Position numbers and translations under genes: made by a program. This document shows positions 49,318-59,283 of a stretch of DNA of 64,000 nucleotides, piece by piece. The notes under the pieces are model-generated. The model did no database searches. It saw only the letters and a program-made list of their open reading frames with translations, and was not told where the DNA came from. Position 1 is the stretch's first letter; every line of letters starts with the position of its first letter. The stretch is from assembly GCA_903831575.1 (NCBI GenBank), contig CAIKYB010000009.1, positions 1 to 64,000 of the forward strand. Direction: 5' to 3'. The stretch comes from an uncultured Bacteroidota bacterium (lineage in GTDB: Bacteria > Bacteroidota > Bacteroidia > Chitinophagales > Chitinophagaceae).

Positions 49318-50615
49318 AGCTGATTTTCATCTATTTCAGACAGAATAAAAAAACTGCCGCAAACTAATATGACATCCTTTTTTTCGGCATTGCTTTTAGC
49401 CGCATAAATGGCATCATTCACATTATCATATCCTTCTCCCATTAGATTTTTCTCTTCAGCTTTTAACTTTAAGATTTCGAATGGCAATGCTCTTTCAATG
49501 TGCGCATTGGTAAAATAATATGACGCGTTTTTAGGCAGTAAGTCCAGAATGCCTGATATGTCTTTATCATTTACAAATCCTACAACGATATGCAAATGGC
49601 TATTGGGGTATTGCTCTTGCAATTGATTTACTACAGATTGAATCCCATCTTTATTGTGAGCTACATCTAGTATTAGTAATGGGTTTTCTGCAATCACTTC
49701 CCAGCGGCCTTTAAATCCGGTTAGTTTTTTGACTTTAGATAAGGCGTTTTTTTTATGCCCAGGAGTAATATTGAAGCCTACTTTATTTAATATTGATGTG
49801 GCGGCAAGAACTGTTTTTAAATTTTTTATTTGGTAAGCTCCAGTGAGGTCAAGATAAATTAGTTCAGTAGTTTTTTCAATTTTATTATGACAGCGGCATT
49901 GCAAATGATTGTTATTCATTTCGACACTTTCTATGGTAATGATGTTGTCTGCATAAATTGCTGTAGTGCCCATTTCTGCTGATTTTTCTTCAAAAATAGG
50001 ACTTGTTTCTGTAGTGGATTCTCCAATTATGACAGGGGTATTCAGTTTAATAATACCCGCTTTTTCTTGGGCGATTTCACTAATAGTATTGCCTAATAAA
50101 TTCGTATGATCTAGTCCAATATTGGTAATAATGGAAAGAATAGGAGAGATGATATTGGTGCTATCCAGCCTGCCTCCAAGCCCTGTTTCTATGACTGCGA
50201 TATCCACTTTTTCTGAAGCGAAATATTCGAAAGCCATGGCTACTGTCAATTCAAAAAAAGAAGGTTCTATTTTGCTACAGATGGCTTTTGTTTTTTCTGC
50301 AAATGCTATAACAAAATTCTGATCAATCATTTTTCCATCGATTCTTATTCTTTCGCCGAAATCTTTAATATGCGGCGATGTATACAATCCGGTTTTGTAT
50401 CCTGCTTGTTGGAGTATGGCTGCAAGCATGTGGCTCGTGCTTCCCTTGCCGTTAGTTCCTGCGATGTGTATGCTTTTGAATTTGTTTTGCGGATTTTTAA
50501 GCGCGTCGCAAAGTTCAATAGTATTATGAATGTCTTTTTTGTATGCGGCTGGGCCGATTCGTGAAAACATGGGCAATTGTGTATATAAATACTCAATAGT
50601 TTGTTTGTAATTCAT
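49314..50615 (-). CDS. folC: Bifunctional folylpolyglutamate synthase/dihydrofolate synthase
   Basis: The 433-residue Mur-ligase-type enzyme has the P-loop HIAGTNGKGSTSH (about 49-61), the folate loop YTSPHIKDFGERIRIDG (about 79-95) and the ETGLGGRLDSTN motif (about 142-153). It adds glutamate to dihydropteroate or folates. The gene lies 44 bases downstream of the TonB-like gene on the same strand, an order that is common in this phylum. Confidence 0.94.
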   Translation of the reverse strand: MNYKQTIEYLYTQLPMFSRIGPAAYKKDIHNTIELCDALKNPQNKFKSIHIAGTNGKGSTSHMLAAILQQAGYKTGLYTSPHIKDFGERIRIDGKMIDQNFVIAFAEKTKAICSKIEPSFFELTVAMAFEYFASEKVDIAVIETGLGGRLDSTNIISPILSIITNIGLDHTNLLGNTISEIAQEKAGIIKLNTPVIIGESTTETSPIFEEKSAEMGTTAIYADNIITIESVEMNNNHLQCRCHNKIEKTTELIYLDLTGAYQIKNLKTVLAATSILNKVGFNITPGHKKNALSKVKKLTGFKGRWEVIAENPLLILDVAHNKDGIQSVVNQLQEQYPNSHLHIVVGFVNDKDISGILDLLPKNASYYFTNAHIERALPFEILKLKAEEKNLMGEGYDNVNDAIYAAKSNAEKKDVILVCGSFFILSEIDENQL

Positions 50616-50659
50616 CGGCGAGAAAATAAATTCTAATTTTTAATAAGGGAAGTTATTAC

Positions 50660-51457
50660 TTAATTAATATCAAAAATAAATTGAACAGTAACCGTAGACT
50701 CATGATCGGATTTATTGAATTGGATATTTCTAAGGTAACTACTTACTGCATTTGCATAAGATTGATTTCTGTTGGTAGTGCCTCTATCAAACCCTGTAAA
50801 TTTCCCTTCTCCTGAAGCGGATACTTTTATAATAGCGTATATCGTTGCCTTATTTAATTCGCCTTCAAATTTATATTGCTTAATAATTATCCTGTTTCCT
50901 TTAGTGACTTTTGGACCGCCAATCTTTCCCCCAGGCGTATTGCCATAAGAATCTTTATTTCCGCTTGGGTCGTTATTATCTCCTTTATTGTTGGGAGTAT
51001 TCCCTTGGTATTTATAGTTATTGTCAATATCTGGATTATTGCCGTTGGTATTTTTATTTGGGCCAGTGTAGGTTAGTTTCGGTTTTTTTGCAGCTGCTTT
51101 TGCATCTGATGCAGTCTGGGTGGTTTTGCTGTTTTTTGCATTGACTATACTAGCAGCATTAACATCTGTTAGTTCATCTGTTTCTATTTTTTCGGCAGGA
51201 GATTTGTCTGAAGATGCTGCCGTCTTGTTATCTTTAATTAAGGAGGGGGTCCCTTTTACAAGTGGTTGCTCGTCGCCAAGTCCATCTTCATTATTTCCTA
51301 AATTAATTTCAATTTGGTCTTGAATAATCGGTTTAGGTATGGGTAACGATGTCCATTTGAAAAAAATAAAAAGTAATAATAAAATAAAGCAAAAGATGCT
51401 GGTAAATGTAATGGCCTTCTTCTGCTCTTCCGTTTTAAATAGTTGCATGATCATCAT
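50660..51457 (-). CDS. TonB-like energy transducer protein
   Basis: The 265-residue protein has one N-terminal membrane helix (about residues 15-37, ITFTSIFCFILLLLFIFF), then a long Asn/Gly/Pro/Lys-rich periplasmic spacer (about 60-190) with many NTPGGK-like pieces, and a C-terminal beta-alpha domain (about 195-265, with IYAIIKVSASGEG and TVTVQFIFDI) of the TonB/TolA type. It would pass inner-membrane energy to outer-membrane transporters. ExbB and ExbD genes are not adjacent here. Met4 may be the true start. Confidence 0.7.
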   Translation of the reverse strand: MMIMQLFKTEEQKKAITFTSIFCFILLLLFIFFKWTSLPIPKPIIQDQIEINLGNNEDGLGDEQPLVKGTPSLIKDNKTAASSDKSPAEKIETDELTDVNAASIVNAKNSKTTQTASDAKAAAKKPKLTYTGPNKNTNGNNPDIDNNYKYQGNTPNNKGDNNDPSGNKDSYGNTPGGKIGGPKVTKGNRIIIKQYKFEGELNKATIYAIIKVSASGEGKFTGFDRGTTNRNQSYANAVSSYLRNIQFNKSDHESTVTVQFIFDIN

Positions 51458-51549
51458 AAGGGAATAATTAATGGTATAATTAGCTAAGCAAAGAAATGAA
51501 TATTACTCAAATAGCATACCACGTCTTTGATTTTTTAACATTTTACAAT

Positions 51550-52233
51550 TTAATCAATTTTTGCTTCTGGTTTATTCCTTTCGCCAAATAATAAGCTTCC
51601 AATTCTAACCATATTGCTTCCGCATGATACCGCAAGATGATAATCTGCACTCATTCCCATGCTTAAAATGGAAGGGTTGAAGTTGGCCATTGAAAGTCCT
51701 AAAGAATTGTCGAAAATTCCTTTCAGGTAATCAAACTCTTTCTTAATAAGGGTTTGTTCGGAAGTAAAACTTGCCATTCCCATAAACCCGATCACATTTA
51801 CAAACTGTAGTTTAGGCAATTGAGTTAAGATTGTTTTCAATTCTGTTTCATTTAGACCAAATTTAGTTTCTTCTTGTGCAATATGAATTTGAAGCAAACA
51901 ATTTATTTTCTTATTTAATTTTTGTCCTTGCTTATTAATTTCTACTAATAATTTCTCGCTGTCAACGCCATGGATAATATAAACGAAAGGAGCGATATAT
52001 TTTACTTTGTTTGTTTGGAGATGTCCTATAAAATGCCAGCGGATATCTTTCGGTAATTGTTCTGATTTCTCAACAAGTTCTTGTACATAATTTTCGCCGA
52101 AATCTTTTATCCCGGATTTGTAAGCTTCTAGAATATCTTCATGAGGTTTTGTTTTTGAAACGGCAACTAATGTTGTCTTGGTAAGCGCCAACTCTTCCTT
52201 TATGGTTTTATATTGTTCTTCTAAAAATGCCAT
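51550..52233 (-). CDS. YggS/PLPBP family PLP homeostasis protein
   Basis: The 227-residue protein is a single-domain alanine-racemase barrel. The PLP lysine is in VAVSKTKP (Lys27), with IRWHFIGHLQTNK, FGENYVQE and SMGMSADYHLAVSCGSNMVRIG at the phosphate site, all family signatures. It has no known catalytic reaction; members keep pyridoxal phosphate balanced in the cell. It stands alone, 68 bases from the acyl-CoA dehydrogenase gene. Confidence 0.92.
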   Translation of the reverse strand: MAFLEEQYKTIKEELALTKTTLVAVSKTKPHEDILEAYKSGIKDFGENYVQELVEKSEQLPKDIRWHFIGHLQTNKVKYIAPFVYIIHGVDSEKLLVEINKQGQKLNKKINCLLQIHIAQEETKFGLNETELKTILTQLPKLQFVNVIGFMGMASFTSEQTLIKKEFDYLKGIFDNSLGLSMANFNPSILSMGMSADYHLAVSCGSNMVRIGSLLFGERNKPEAKID

Positions 52234-52301
52234 TCTATAAAATTATAATAAAAAGTCCATGATGTAGTAACACCATGGACTTTAAATGAGTTCAATAAAA
52301 A

Positions 52302-53456
52302 CTATTTTAATATGCTTCTGCTGATTACGATTCTTTGAACTTCACTTGTTCCTTCATAGATCTGTGTGATTTTTGCATCTCGCATTAATCTTTCCACATG
52401 ATATTCTTTTACAAATCCGTATCCGCCATGAATTTGAACAGCTTCAGTTGCAGTCCACATTGCTGTTTCACTGCTGAATACTTTTGCCATAGAGCTACTT
52501 GTGGTATAGTCTATTTGATTGTCTTTTTCCCATGCAGCTTTCAAGCACAGCAATCTTGATGATTCTATACGTGTAGCCATATCAGCCAGTTTGAATTGAA
52601 TAATTTGATGATTCATGATTTCTGTTCCAAATGCTTTCCTTTGTTTGCTGTAAGCGAGTGATAATTCATAAGCGCCACTTGCTATGCCTAATGCCTGTGA
52701 TGCGATACCAATTCTTCCTCCAGCTAATGTTTTCATGGCAAATTTGAAACCAAATCCATCTTCACCAATTCTATTTTCTTTTGGAACTTTTACATCGTTG
52801 AATAAAATAGAATGGGTATCACTTCCTCTAATGCCTAATTTGTTTTCTTTAGCACCAACAACAACACCGGGCCAGTTTTTTTCTACAATAAACACGTTGA
52901 TGCCTTTGCTTCCTTTACTTACATCTGTTTGCGCAATGACGATATAAACACTTGCACTGTTACCGTTAGTAATCCAGTTCTTTGTGCCATTCAATAAATA
53001 AAAATCGCCTTTGTCTTCTGCAGTTGTTTGTTGTGAGGTGGCATCACTTCCAGCTTCTGGCTCGCTCAATAAAAATGCTCCGATATATAATTCGTTGTCT
53101 TTTTTTCCTTGTGCTAAAGGTGTTAGGTATTTTTGTTTTTGTGCTTCGTTGGCATATTCCTGTAAGCCAAAACAAACCAAACTATTATTTACACTCATGC
53201 ATACGCTCACACTTGCATCCACTTTACTTATTTCTTCCATTGCCAAAACATAGCTAATGGTATCCATGCCACTTCCGCCATATTCAGGCTTTACCATCAT
53301 TCCCATGAATCCAAGGTCGGCTAGTTTTTCAATTTGTTCCTTTGGGAATTTTTGAAGTTCATCCCTTTCAATAACGCCTGGTAAACACTCGTTCTGCGCA
53401 AAATCGCGAGCTGCTTTTTGAATCATTAGGTGCTCTTCGGAAAGTTGGAAATGCAT
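52302..53456 (-). CDS. Acyl-CoA dehydrogenase
   Basis: The 384-residue enzyme has the standard fold: helical N-terminal domain, FAD-binding strand region with YIGAFLLSEPEAGSDATS (about 132-149), and the end KITQIYEGTSEVQRIVISR with the catalytic Glu in YEG. The substrate is probably a short-chain acyl-CoA, judging from overall similarity to butyryl-CoA dehydrogenases. Electrons would pass to the ETF encoded at 58265-60027. Confidence 0.93.
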   Translation of the reverse strand: MHFQLSEEHLMIQKAARDFAQNECLPGVIERDELQKFPKEQIEKLADLGFMGMMVKPEYGGSGMDTISYVLAMEEISKVDASVSVCMSVNNSLVCFGLQEYANEAQKQKYLTPLAQGKKDNELYIGAFLLSEPEAGSDATSQQTTAEDKGDFYLLNGTKNWITNGNSASVYIVIAQTDVSKGSKGINVFIVEKNWPGVVVGAKENKLGIRGSDTHSILFNDVKVPKENRIGEDGFGFKFAMKTLAGGRIGIASQALGIASGAYELSLAYSKQRKAFGTEIMNHQIIQFKLADMATRIESSRLLCLKAAWEKDNQIDYTTSSSMAKVFSSETAMWTATEAVQIHGGYGFVKEYHVERLMRDAKITQIYEGTSEVQRIVISRSILK

Positions 53457-53475
53457 AAGCTGTTTTTATTTGTCA

Positions 53476-53483
53476 CAAAAGTA
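53476..53483 (-). promoter_or_regulatory. Candidate -7 element for the acyl-CoA dehydrogenase gene
   Basis: TACTTTTG on the minus strand, fitting TAnnTTTG, about 20 bases before the start codon at 53456. Confidence 0.4.
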
Positions 53484-53615
53484 AGGCTTGTTCAAATAGA
53501 TTGAATATTAAGATGTCAACAATTATACCCCAATTATTTGAAGTTTAATTATCTTTACTTTATATCGGGTTTAACGATTGTTTTCTCCTATTAATCAACG
53601 ATTTAATAAATAATT

Positions 53616-54608
53616 TTGAATACTGCTCGTCAAAATTTTAAAATTCAGAAATACATTGCGGGGATTTCCATTGTGCTCTTTTTTGTAAAGCTAGCTGCAT
53701 GGTATATTACGCATTCTGTAGCTATTCTCACAGATGCGCTTGAAAGTGTCGTAAATGTCGTTGCTGGATTAATAGGGTTGTATAGTTTGTATGTTTCAGG
53801 TAAGCCCAAGGATTCTGACCATCCCTATGGGCATGGGAAGGTAGAGTTCATTTCTGCGGCTATTGAAGGCGTGCTAATTGGGATTGCCGGCATATTGGTT
53901 ATAAAAGAAGCGGTTTTAAATTTATATCATCCACACGAAATTCATCTTATAGATTATGGTATTTATCTGGTTGTATTCACCGCAGTTGTAAATTATATTG
54001 CTGGAAGTGTTTGTGTAAAACAAGGAAAAAAGAACAATTCTCTTGCTTTAATTGCAAGTGGCAAGCATCTTATTGCAGATACCTATACTACATTAGGTAT
54101 TGCGTTGGGCTTAGTTCTTCTTTTTTTTAGCCACATCGTATGGATAGATAGTGTTGTGGCAATTGTTTTCGCGTTTATGATTTTATATACTGGGTATAAA
54201 ATTGTCAGATCATCAGTGGCAGGTATCATGGATGAAGCCGATGAAGAATTGATTGAAAAACTGGTGATTGTATTAAACGAACACAGAAAGGAGAACTGGG
54301 TTGATTTACACAATCTTCGCATTATAAAATATGGTTCCAAAATCCATTTGGATTGCCATCTTACTGTGCCTTGGTTTTTAAATGTTCACGAAGCGCACAA
54401 AGAAATTGATGCTTTGTCTGCATTGGTAAGTATACATTTCGGAAATGCGGTAGAGCTTTTTGTTCATTCTGATGGTTGTCTTGATTTTTCCTGTGCTATT
54501 TGTGATAAGAAAGATTGCAGCGTAAGGCAACATCCATTTGAACGTAAAATTGAATGGTCAATCGAGAATATTTCTACAGATAAAAAACACCAATTAAGCA
54601 CTAAATAA
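53616..54608 (+). CDS. Cation diffusion facilitator (CDF) transporter with Cys-rich C-terminal tail
   Basis: The 330-residue protein starts with TTG: a stop lies three codons upstream and there is no early ATG. It has six membrane helices (residues about 10-190) with TDALESVVNVVAG in helix 2 and HLIADTYTTLG in helix 5, the metal-site signatures. The cytoplasmic domain (about 200-290) follows. The end has DGCLDFSCAICDKKDCSVRQHPF, a tail with four cysteines seen in Bacteroidota CDF proteins. The metal is unknown. It exports divalent cations such as Zn2+ or Fe2+ from the cytoplasm. Confidence 0.9.
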   Translation: MNTARQNFKIQKYIAGISIVLFFVKLAAWYITHSVAILTDALESVVNVVAGLIGLYSLYVSGKPKDSDHPYGHGKVEFISAAIEGVLIGIAGILVIKEAVLNLYHPHEIHLIDYGIYLVVFTAVVNYIAGSVCVKQGKKNNSLALIASGKHLIADTYTTLGIALGLVLLFFSHIVWIDSVVAIVFAFMILYTGYKIVRSSVAGIMDEADEELIEKLVIVLNEHRKENWVDLHNLRIIKYGSKIHLDCHLTVPWFLNVHEAHKEIDALSALVSIHFGNAVELFVHSDGCLDFSCAICDKKDCSVRQHPFERKIEWSIENISTDKKHQLSTK

Positions 54609-55301
54609 TCTGGCTACACCAAATGCAGCGCCAGCAGCTAATGCTCCAATTAGCATGACTTTTAAAGCGCCTGACCATGGATTGATTCCTGTGATTTTAC
54701 TTTTAAAGAATCCAAAAATGAATAAACATAATAAAGTTGCCACTACAGAATATTGAAGGGCCTCTGTAGTAGTATCAATAAAGAAATAAGGACTTAAAGG
54801 GATGATGCCTCCAGCAATATAAGAAAGGCCAATATTTAAGGCGCTTTTTGTAGCACGTTTAGGATTTGGTTTTTCTAGTCCTAATTCATATTTCATCATA
54901 AATTCTACCCATCTGTCTTTGTCTTGAGAGATTTCTGCTGTTGCTTTGTCTTGTATTTCTTTGCTCAATCCAATGTTAGCAAAAAACTCTTTTGTTTCTT
55001 CAATTTCTTTATGGGGTAAGTTTTCTACTTCTTCATATTCTCTTTTTACTTCGCTTGAATAATGATCTTGTTCTGTTTTTCCTGCCAGATAGCCCCCAAG
55101 ACCCATCGCGATGCTTCCCGCTGCAATTTCTGCAATGCCTGCTATCAAAATAATATTGCTGTGATCTACTGCGCCACTGAGTCCTGCAGCTAATGCAAAA
55201 GGCACGGTAAGTCCGTCACTCATTCCAATTACAATATCTCTTAAAAGTTCAGAGCTTTGAAGGTGGCTCTCTAAATGGTCGTGATGTAAATGTGTGTCCA
55301 T
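54594..55301 (-). CDS. VIT1/CCC1-type iron/manganese transporter family protein
   Basis: The 235-residue protein has the start RDIVIGMSDGLTVPFALAAGLSGA (about 21-44), the family signature, then AGSIAMGLGGYLAGKTEQDHY and a charged central helix region with many Glu (about 75-135) likely to bind metal. Three more membrane helices lie in the C-terminal 90 residues. VIT proteins move Fe2+ or Mn2+ out of the cytoplasm. The gene overlaps the convergent CDF gene by 15 bases; both concern metals. RocD starts 2 bases upstream of it. Confidence 0.9.
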   Translation of the reverse strand: MDTHLHHDHLESHLQSSELLRDIVIGMSDGLTVPFALAAGLSGAVDHSNIILIAGIAEIAAGSIAMGLGGYLAGKTEQDHYSSEVKREYEEVENLPHKEIEETKEFFANIGLSKEIQDKATAEISQDKDRWVEFMMKYELGLEKPNPKRATKSALNIGLSYIAGGIIPLSPYFFIDTTTEALQYSVVATLLCLFIFGFFKSKITGINPWSGALKVMLIGALAAGAAFGVARLFSA

Positions 55302-55303
55302 TT

Positions 55304-56539
55304 TTATTTATTTAAGGATTGCAAACTTTTTCCAATGATAGCAACGGCTTCTCTTATTTCTTTTTCATTAATTAAAAGGGGAGGTGCAAATCTGATTTTA
55401 TCTCCGTGAGTTGGTTTTGCGAGTAATCCATTTTCTTTTAATACAAGACAAAGATCCCAAGCAGCTTCTTTATTTTCATGTTCTATGACGATTGCATTAA
55501 GTAGACCACGTCCACGGATACACGAAATAAAAGGAGAATTTAATTTCAGTAATTCTGTTCTTAAAATTTGTCCCATTTTTTCGGCATTTTCCGCCATTTT
55601 TTCCTCTTTTAATACTTGCAATGCGGTCATGGCTACTTTGCATGCTAATGGATTACCCCCATAAGTACTTCCATGTTCTCCTGGCTTAATAGTCAGCATT
55701 ATTTCGTCATTCGCTAATACCGCACTGATTGGTAAAGTGCCTCCACTTAAAGCTTTTCCTAGAATGAGAATGTCCGGTTTTACATCTTCATGATCACAAG
55801 CCAGCATTCGTCCTGTTCGTGCCAGGCCGGTTTGAATTTCATCTGCGATCATCAAAACATTATATTTTGTACATAGATTTCTGATGCCGGAAATATAGCC
55901 TTCATCAGGAACGACAACACCTGCTTCTCCTTGGATGGGTTCAAACATGAATCCTGCAATAGTATTATCCTGAAATGCTTTTTCCAACGCCAATAAATCA
56001 TTGTAGGGTACAATCTCAAATCCGGGCATAAACGGTCCGAAATCTTTATAGCTGCTGGGATCAGTAGATGAAGAAATGGCAGCCATCGTTCTTCCCCAGA
56101 AATTTCCTTCCGCGAAAAGAATTTTAGCTTTATTTTTTTCAATTCCCTTTACAGCGTAGCCCCATCTTCTTGCCAATTTAATGGCAGTTTCACCACCTTC
56201 AACACCTGTATTCATCGGCAATACTTTATCGTAGCCGAAATATTCGGTGATGTATTTTTCATATTCACCCAATAAATTATTGTGAAATGCCCGAGAGGTT
56301 AAGGTTAGAATGGAGGCTTGTGATATTAAAGATTCAATTATTTTCGGATGACAATGGCCCTGATTTACTGCGGAGTACCCACTCAGGAAATCGAAATATT
56401 TTTTATTGTCAATATCCCAAACATAAACACCCAATCCTTTTTTTAAAACAACCGGAAGGGGATGGTAATTGTGTGCGCCATATTTTTCTTCTAATGAAAG
56501 ATAATATGAAGAAGAGTTTGATATAATACTATCGTGCAT
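55304..56539 (-). CDS. rocD: Ornithine--oxo-acid transaminase
   Basis: The 411-residue class III aminotransferase has [17 protein letters not shown] (about 111-127), the PLP Asp in [15 protein letters not shown] (about 228-242) and the PLP lysine in [16 protein letters not shown] (about 258-273). The first part ([31 protein letters not shown]) is typical of ornithine aminotransferase. It turns ornithine and 2-oxoglutarate into glutamate semialdehyde and glutamate. No arginase gene is nearby. Confidence 0.9.
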   Translation of the reverse strand: MHDSIISNSSSYYLSLEEKYGAHNYHPLPVVLKKGLGVYVWDIDNKKYFDFLSGYSAVNQGHCHPKIIESLISQASILTLTSRAFHNNLLGEYEKYITEYFGYDKVLPMNTGVEGGETAIKLARRWGYAVKGIEKNKAKILFAEGNFWGRTMAAISSSTDPSSYKDFGPFMPGFEIVPYNDLLALEKAFQDNTIAGFMFEPIQGEAGVVVPDEGYISGIRNLCTKYNVLMIADEIQTGLARTGRMLACDHEDVKPDILILGKALSGGTLPISAVLANDEIMLTIKPGEHGSTYGGNPLACKVAMTALQVLKEEKMAENAEKMGQILRTELLKLNSPFISCIRGRGLLNAIVIEHENKEAAWDLCLVLKENGLLAKPTHGDKIRFAPPLLINEKEIREAVAIIGKSLQSLNK

Positions 56540-56591
56540 AAAAACTAATTGAAGTAAATAAAAAAAGAAAATTTTACGAATAGGAAAATTC

Positions 56592-56609
56592 CCCTCGTTC
56601 AGTCGAGGG
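56592..56609. repeat. Small GC-rich hairpin CCCTCG-N6-CGAGGG
   Basis: CCCTCG-TTCAGT-CGAGGG, a perfect 6-bp stem in AT-rich intergenic DNA upstream of rocD and downstream of ispE. It lacks a T-run. Similar small islands are at 524-539 and 38424-38439. Confidence 0.55.
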
Positions 56610-56705
56610 AGGGAGTTGTATTAACCTCGATGATTAAGTAAATCAAGATTGCTAAAAAGAAATAGTATTATGGTGGATTTTGTTTTGATAAGCAAATGTA
56701 AATAT

Positions 56706-57524
56706 TTAAACCCATTTATGAAAGTAAGTTTCAGGAAAAATTAATTCGGGTCTCATGTTATTTTTAAAAATCCCAAAAATAGTACTCCCACTTCCACTCA
56801 TTGAGGCATAAATAGCACCGTTACGGTATAGATAATTCTTTAATTCGCTTATTGCTGGATGGGTTTTGAAAACGGGCTCTTCAAAATCGTTAGTAATTAA
56901 TTCTTTCCAGTTGTGCATAGGTTCTTTAATTGCCTGAGCTAGTTCTATTGAATGGCTTTTTAATTTAAGTTCTTTAAACGCCCAGGCGGTATTAATATGA
57001 ATATTGGGGTTAACAATCAGGATGCTATACCCAGTAAGTGTCAGCGATATCGGTTGAAGTAATTCACCTCGTCCTGTAGCATAGGAGGGGGTATTTAAAA
57101 TAAAAAAAGGGCAATCGCTTCCTAAAGCTAATGCGTATTCGATAAGCTTGTTTTCAGACAAATTCAAATCGAATTTTTCATTTAATAGTTTAAGCGTAAA
57201 TGCTCCATCAGCAGACCCTCCACCCAAACCTGCGCCCATAGGAATAGCTTTATGCAAGTGTAATTTTATAGACGGTAAATAAGGGTAATCTTTTTTTATT
57301 AATTGGTAAGCTTTAATACAAAGATTGTTCATTGCTTCCCCGTCAACAGGTAATCCTGATGACGAGAATGTGATTTCATCTCCTTCGTAATGGGAAGAAA
57401 TACTTTCAATGATATCTTTTATATCGATCGGATAAAAAATAGTTTGTAGATCATGGTACCCATCTGGTCTTTTGCCTGTGATTTGCAGGCCTATATTTAT
57501 TTTGCCATTTGGGAATTGAACCAT
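56706..57524 (-). CDS. ispE: 4-diphosphocytidyl-2-C-methyl-D-erythritol kinase
   Basis: The 272-residue GHMP kinase has NGKINIGLQITGKRPDGYHDLQT (about 6-28) and the phosphate loop PMGAGLGGGSADG (about 95-107), both standard for IspE. The C-terminal YASMSGSGSTIFGIF (about 240-254) is the third GHMP motif. It phosphorylates CDP-methylerythritol in the MEP pathway to isoprenoids. The length is normal for the phylum. It sits 43 bases from the bifunctional nuclease gene. Confidence 0.93.
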   Translation of the reverse strand: MVQFPNGKINIGLQITGKRPDGYHDLQTIFYPIDIKDIIESISSHYEGDEITFSSSGLPVDGEAMNNLCIKAYQLIKKDYPYLPSIKLHLHKAIPMGAGLGGGSADGAFTLKLLNEKFDLNLSENKLIEYALALGSDCPFFILNTPSYATGRGELLQPISLTLTGYSILIVNPNIHINTAWAFKELKLKSHSIELAQAIKEPMHNWKELITNDFEEPVFKTHPAISELKNYLYRNGAIYASMSGSGSTIFGIFKNNMRPELIFPETYFHKWV

Positions 57525-57567
57525 GAAGAAATTTTGGTATTAATATTTTATAGGTAGGTGCAAATGT

Positions 57568-58167
57568 TTATTTCTTTCTTTCTCGGTTTTTTAATTCGTC
57601 TCTTATTTCAATTGCCTTAATGTAATCCTCGTGTTCTAATACATCATTCAGAAGGTCATTGAGTTCATTCGTACTCAAGCTTTTCAATTCATCTTTTTCA
57701 TGCTTTGTTTCTGCAGTTGTAGAAGCAGTAGCTAATGCAGTTGATTCTTTACTTTCCGAATCCAGAAGGTTCCCGGCTTTAATCATGATGTTTTCATAAG
57801 TATAAATAGGGCATCCAAACCTAACAGCCATGGCTAATGCATCTGATGTTCTGGAGTCTATTTCTACTGTGTCATTTGCTGAGGAGCAAACTAATTTTGA
57901 GAAAAAAATACCTTCTTGAAGATCGGTGATAATAACTTCATTTAAATCTACGTTAAATGCGAGCATGAAATTTTTCATGAGATCATGTGTCAACGGTCTT
58001 GATGGATTCATTCTCTCCAAAGCAACAGCAATTGCCTGAGCTTCAGTTCCACCAATTACGATAGGAATTCTTCTCAACCCATTGATTTCTCCAAGCACAA
58101 CTGCATAAGAATGAGTTTGCGTAATACTATGAGATAAGGCTACTATTTCTAATTCTATTTTTTTCAT
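57568..58167 (-). CDS. Bifunctional nuclease (DUF151) family protein with UVR motif
   Basis: The 199-residue protein has a DUF151 domain: SYAVVLGEINGLRRIPIVIGGTEAQAIAVALE (about 21-52), and SRTSDALAMAVRFGCPIY (about 105-122). The C-terminal 35 residues (LNDLLNDVLEHEDYIKAIEIRDELKNRE) form a UvrB/UvrC-type helical hairpin. The nuclease function of bacterial members is supported only for a few. A -7 element lies at 58197-58204. Confidence 0.88.
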   Translation of the reverse strand: MKKIELEIVALSHSITQTHSYAVVLGEINGLRRIPIVIGGTEAQAIAVALERMNPSRPLTHDLMKNFMLAFNVDLNEVIITDLQEGIFFSKLVCSSANDTVEIDSRTSDALAMAVRFGCPIYTYENIMIKAGNLLDSESKESTALATASTTAETKHEKDELKSLSTNELNDLLNDVLEHEDYIKAIEIRDELKNRERKK

Positions 58168-58196
58168 CAGAGAATAAAATATTTGACTGAACCTTA

Positions 58197-58204
58197 CAAA
58201 TATA
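58197..58204 (-). promoter_or_regulatory. -7 element for the bifunctional nuclease gene
   Basis: TATATTTG on the minus strand, matching TAnnTTTG. TTTG at 58221-58224 lies 16 bases upstream and may be the -33 element. The start codon is 30 bases downstream. Confidence 0.5.
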
Positions 58205-58264
58205 AAAAAAATAAGCCTTTCAAATGTCTACGAAAGGTGTTTAATTATTATGAACTTAGTCATT

Positions 58265-59230
58265 TCAAGAGATGTCTTTCAGTTTTTTTACTGCGGCTGT
58301 GATTTTAGGCACTACTTCAAAAGCGTCACCCACTATGCCATAATCTGCAGCTTTAAAGAAAGGAGCTTCAGGGTCTTTATTAATAACCACAATGGTTTTA
58401 CTTCTGTTTACGCCTGCTAAATGCTGGATTGCTCCGGAAATGCCAATAGCTATATAAAGATTTGGAGCTATAGCAAGTCCTGTTTGTCCAACATGTTCGT
58501 GGTGTGGTCTCCAATGAATATCGGCAACAGGCCTGCTACACGCTGTTGCTGCGCCAAGTGCGGTAGCCAAATCTGTAACTAAGTTCCAGTTTTCAGGGCC
58601 TTTCAATCCTCTTCCTCCACTTACAACGATATCTGCTTCTCCAAGGGGGATTTCTCCGGTAATTTTATTAATTGCAGTCACTTCAATTTTTGAGGAAGGA
58701 ACATTGGCAGCCATCGCTACAATTTCAGCAGTCCCATCACCCTTAATAATGTTGAAGGAATTAGGATTCAGCGAAATGATTTTTTTAGCCGTTAATATAG
58801 ATACCTGCGCAAAAGCTTTTCCACTGAAAACGCTCTTTTTTACCACAAACCCATTACTCATGTCTGGAAGTGCAATGGCTCCTGAAACAAGACCGGCTTT
58901 TAACCGAACGCTTAGTCTTGGGGCGATTGCTTTAGCAGAAGTGTTGTTTGAAAAGATAATGACGGTTGCTCCAATAGCTTCAATAGCATCTCCGATAATT
59001 TTAGTATAAACCTGCGCATCATAGTTTTTTATATTGGTATCTTCAATGTAATGCACTTTTGTTATGCCGTAACTTCCTAATTTATTTAAATCGTCTTGCG
59101 TTTTTCCAACTACGATTGCTTCCGCAGAAGTTCCCATTGATATCGCTATTTGCGCACCATAACTGGCGGCTTCAAAGGAAGATTTTTTGATGATTCCTTC
59201 GGCTTGGTCTATGAAAATTAGTACACTCAT
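58265..59230 (-). CDS. etfA: Electron transfer flavoprotein subunit alpha
   Basis: The 321-residue protein ends with the FAD-binding ETF-alpha domain: [20 protein letters not shown] (about 208-227), [20 protein letters not shown] (about 238-257) and [29 protein letters not shown] (about 273-301), the family signatures. With EtfB it takes electrons from acyl-CoA dehydrogenases and passes them to the quinone pool. It follows etfB by 53 bases. Partner: the acyl-CoA dehydrogenase at 52302. Confidence 0.95.
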   Translation of the reverse strand: MSVLIFIDQAEGIIKKSSFEAASYGAQIAISMGTSAEAIVVGKTQDDLNKLGSYGITKVHYIEDTNIKNYDAQVYTKIIGDAIEAIGATVIIFSNNTSAKAIAPRLSVRLKAGLVSGAIALPDMSNGFVVKKSVFSGKAFAQVSILTAKKIISLNPNSFNIIKGDGTAEIVAMAANVPSSKIEVTAINKITGEIPLGEADIVVSGGRGLKGPENWNLVTDLATALGAATACSRPVADIHWRPHHEHVGQTGLAIAPNLYIAIGISGAIQHLAGVNRSKTIVVINKDPEAPFFKAADYGIVGDAFEVVPKITAAVKKLKDIS

Positions 59231-59283
59231 TTGATTAGTTGATGTTTTGTAAATAAACTTTTTATTGATTTTGTATATAAATT

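Noticed and set aside
52982-53257. 91-codon open frame on the plus strand within the acyl-CoA dehydrogenase gene
   Set aside because: Antisense to a well-supported conserved gene; another frame of the same stretch is also open, as expected in AT-rich shadow frames.
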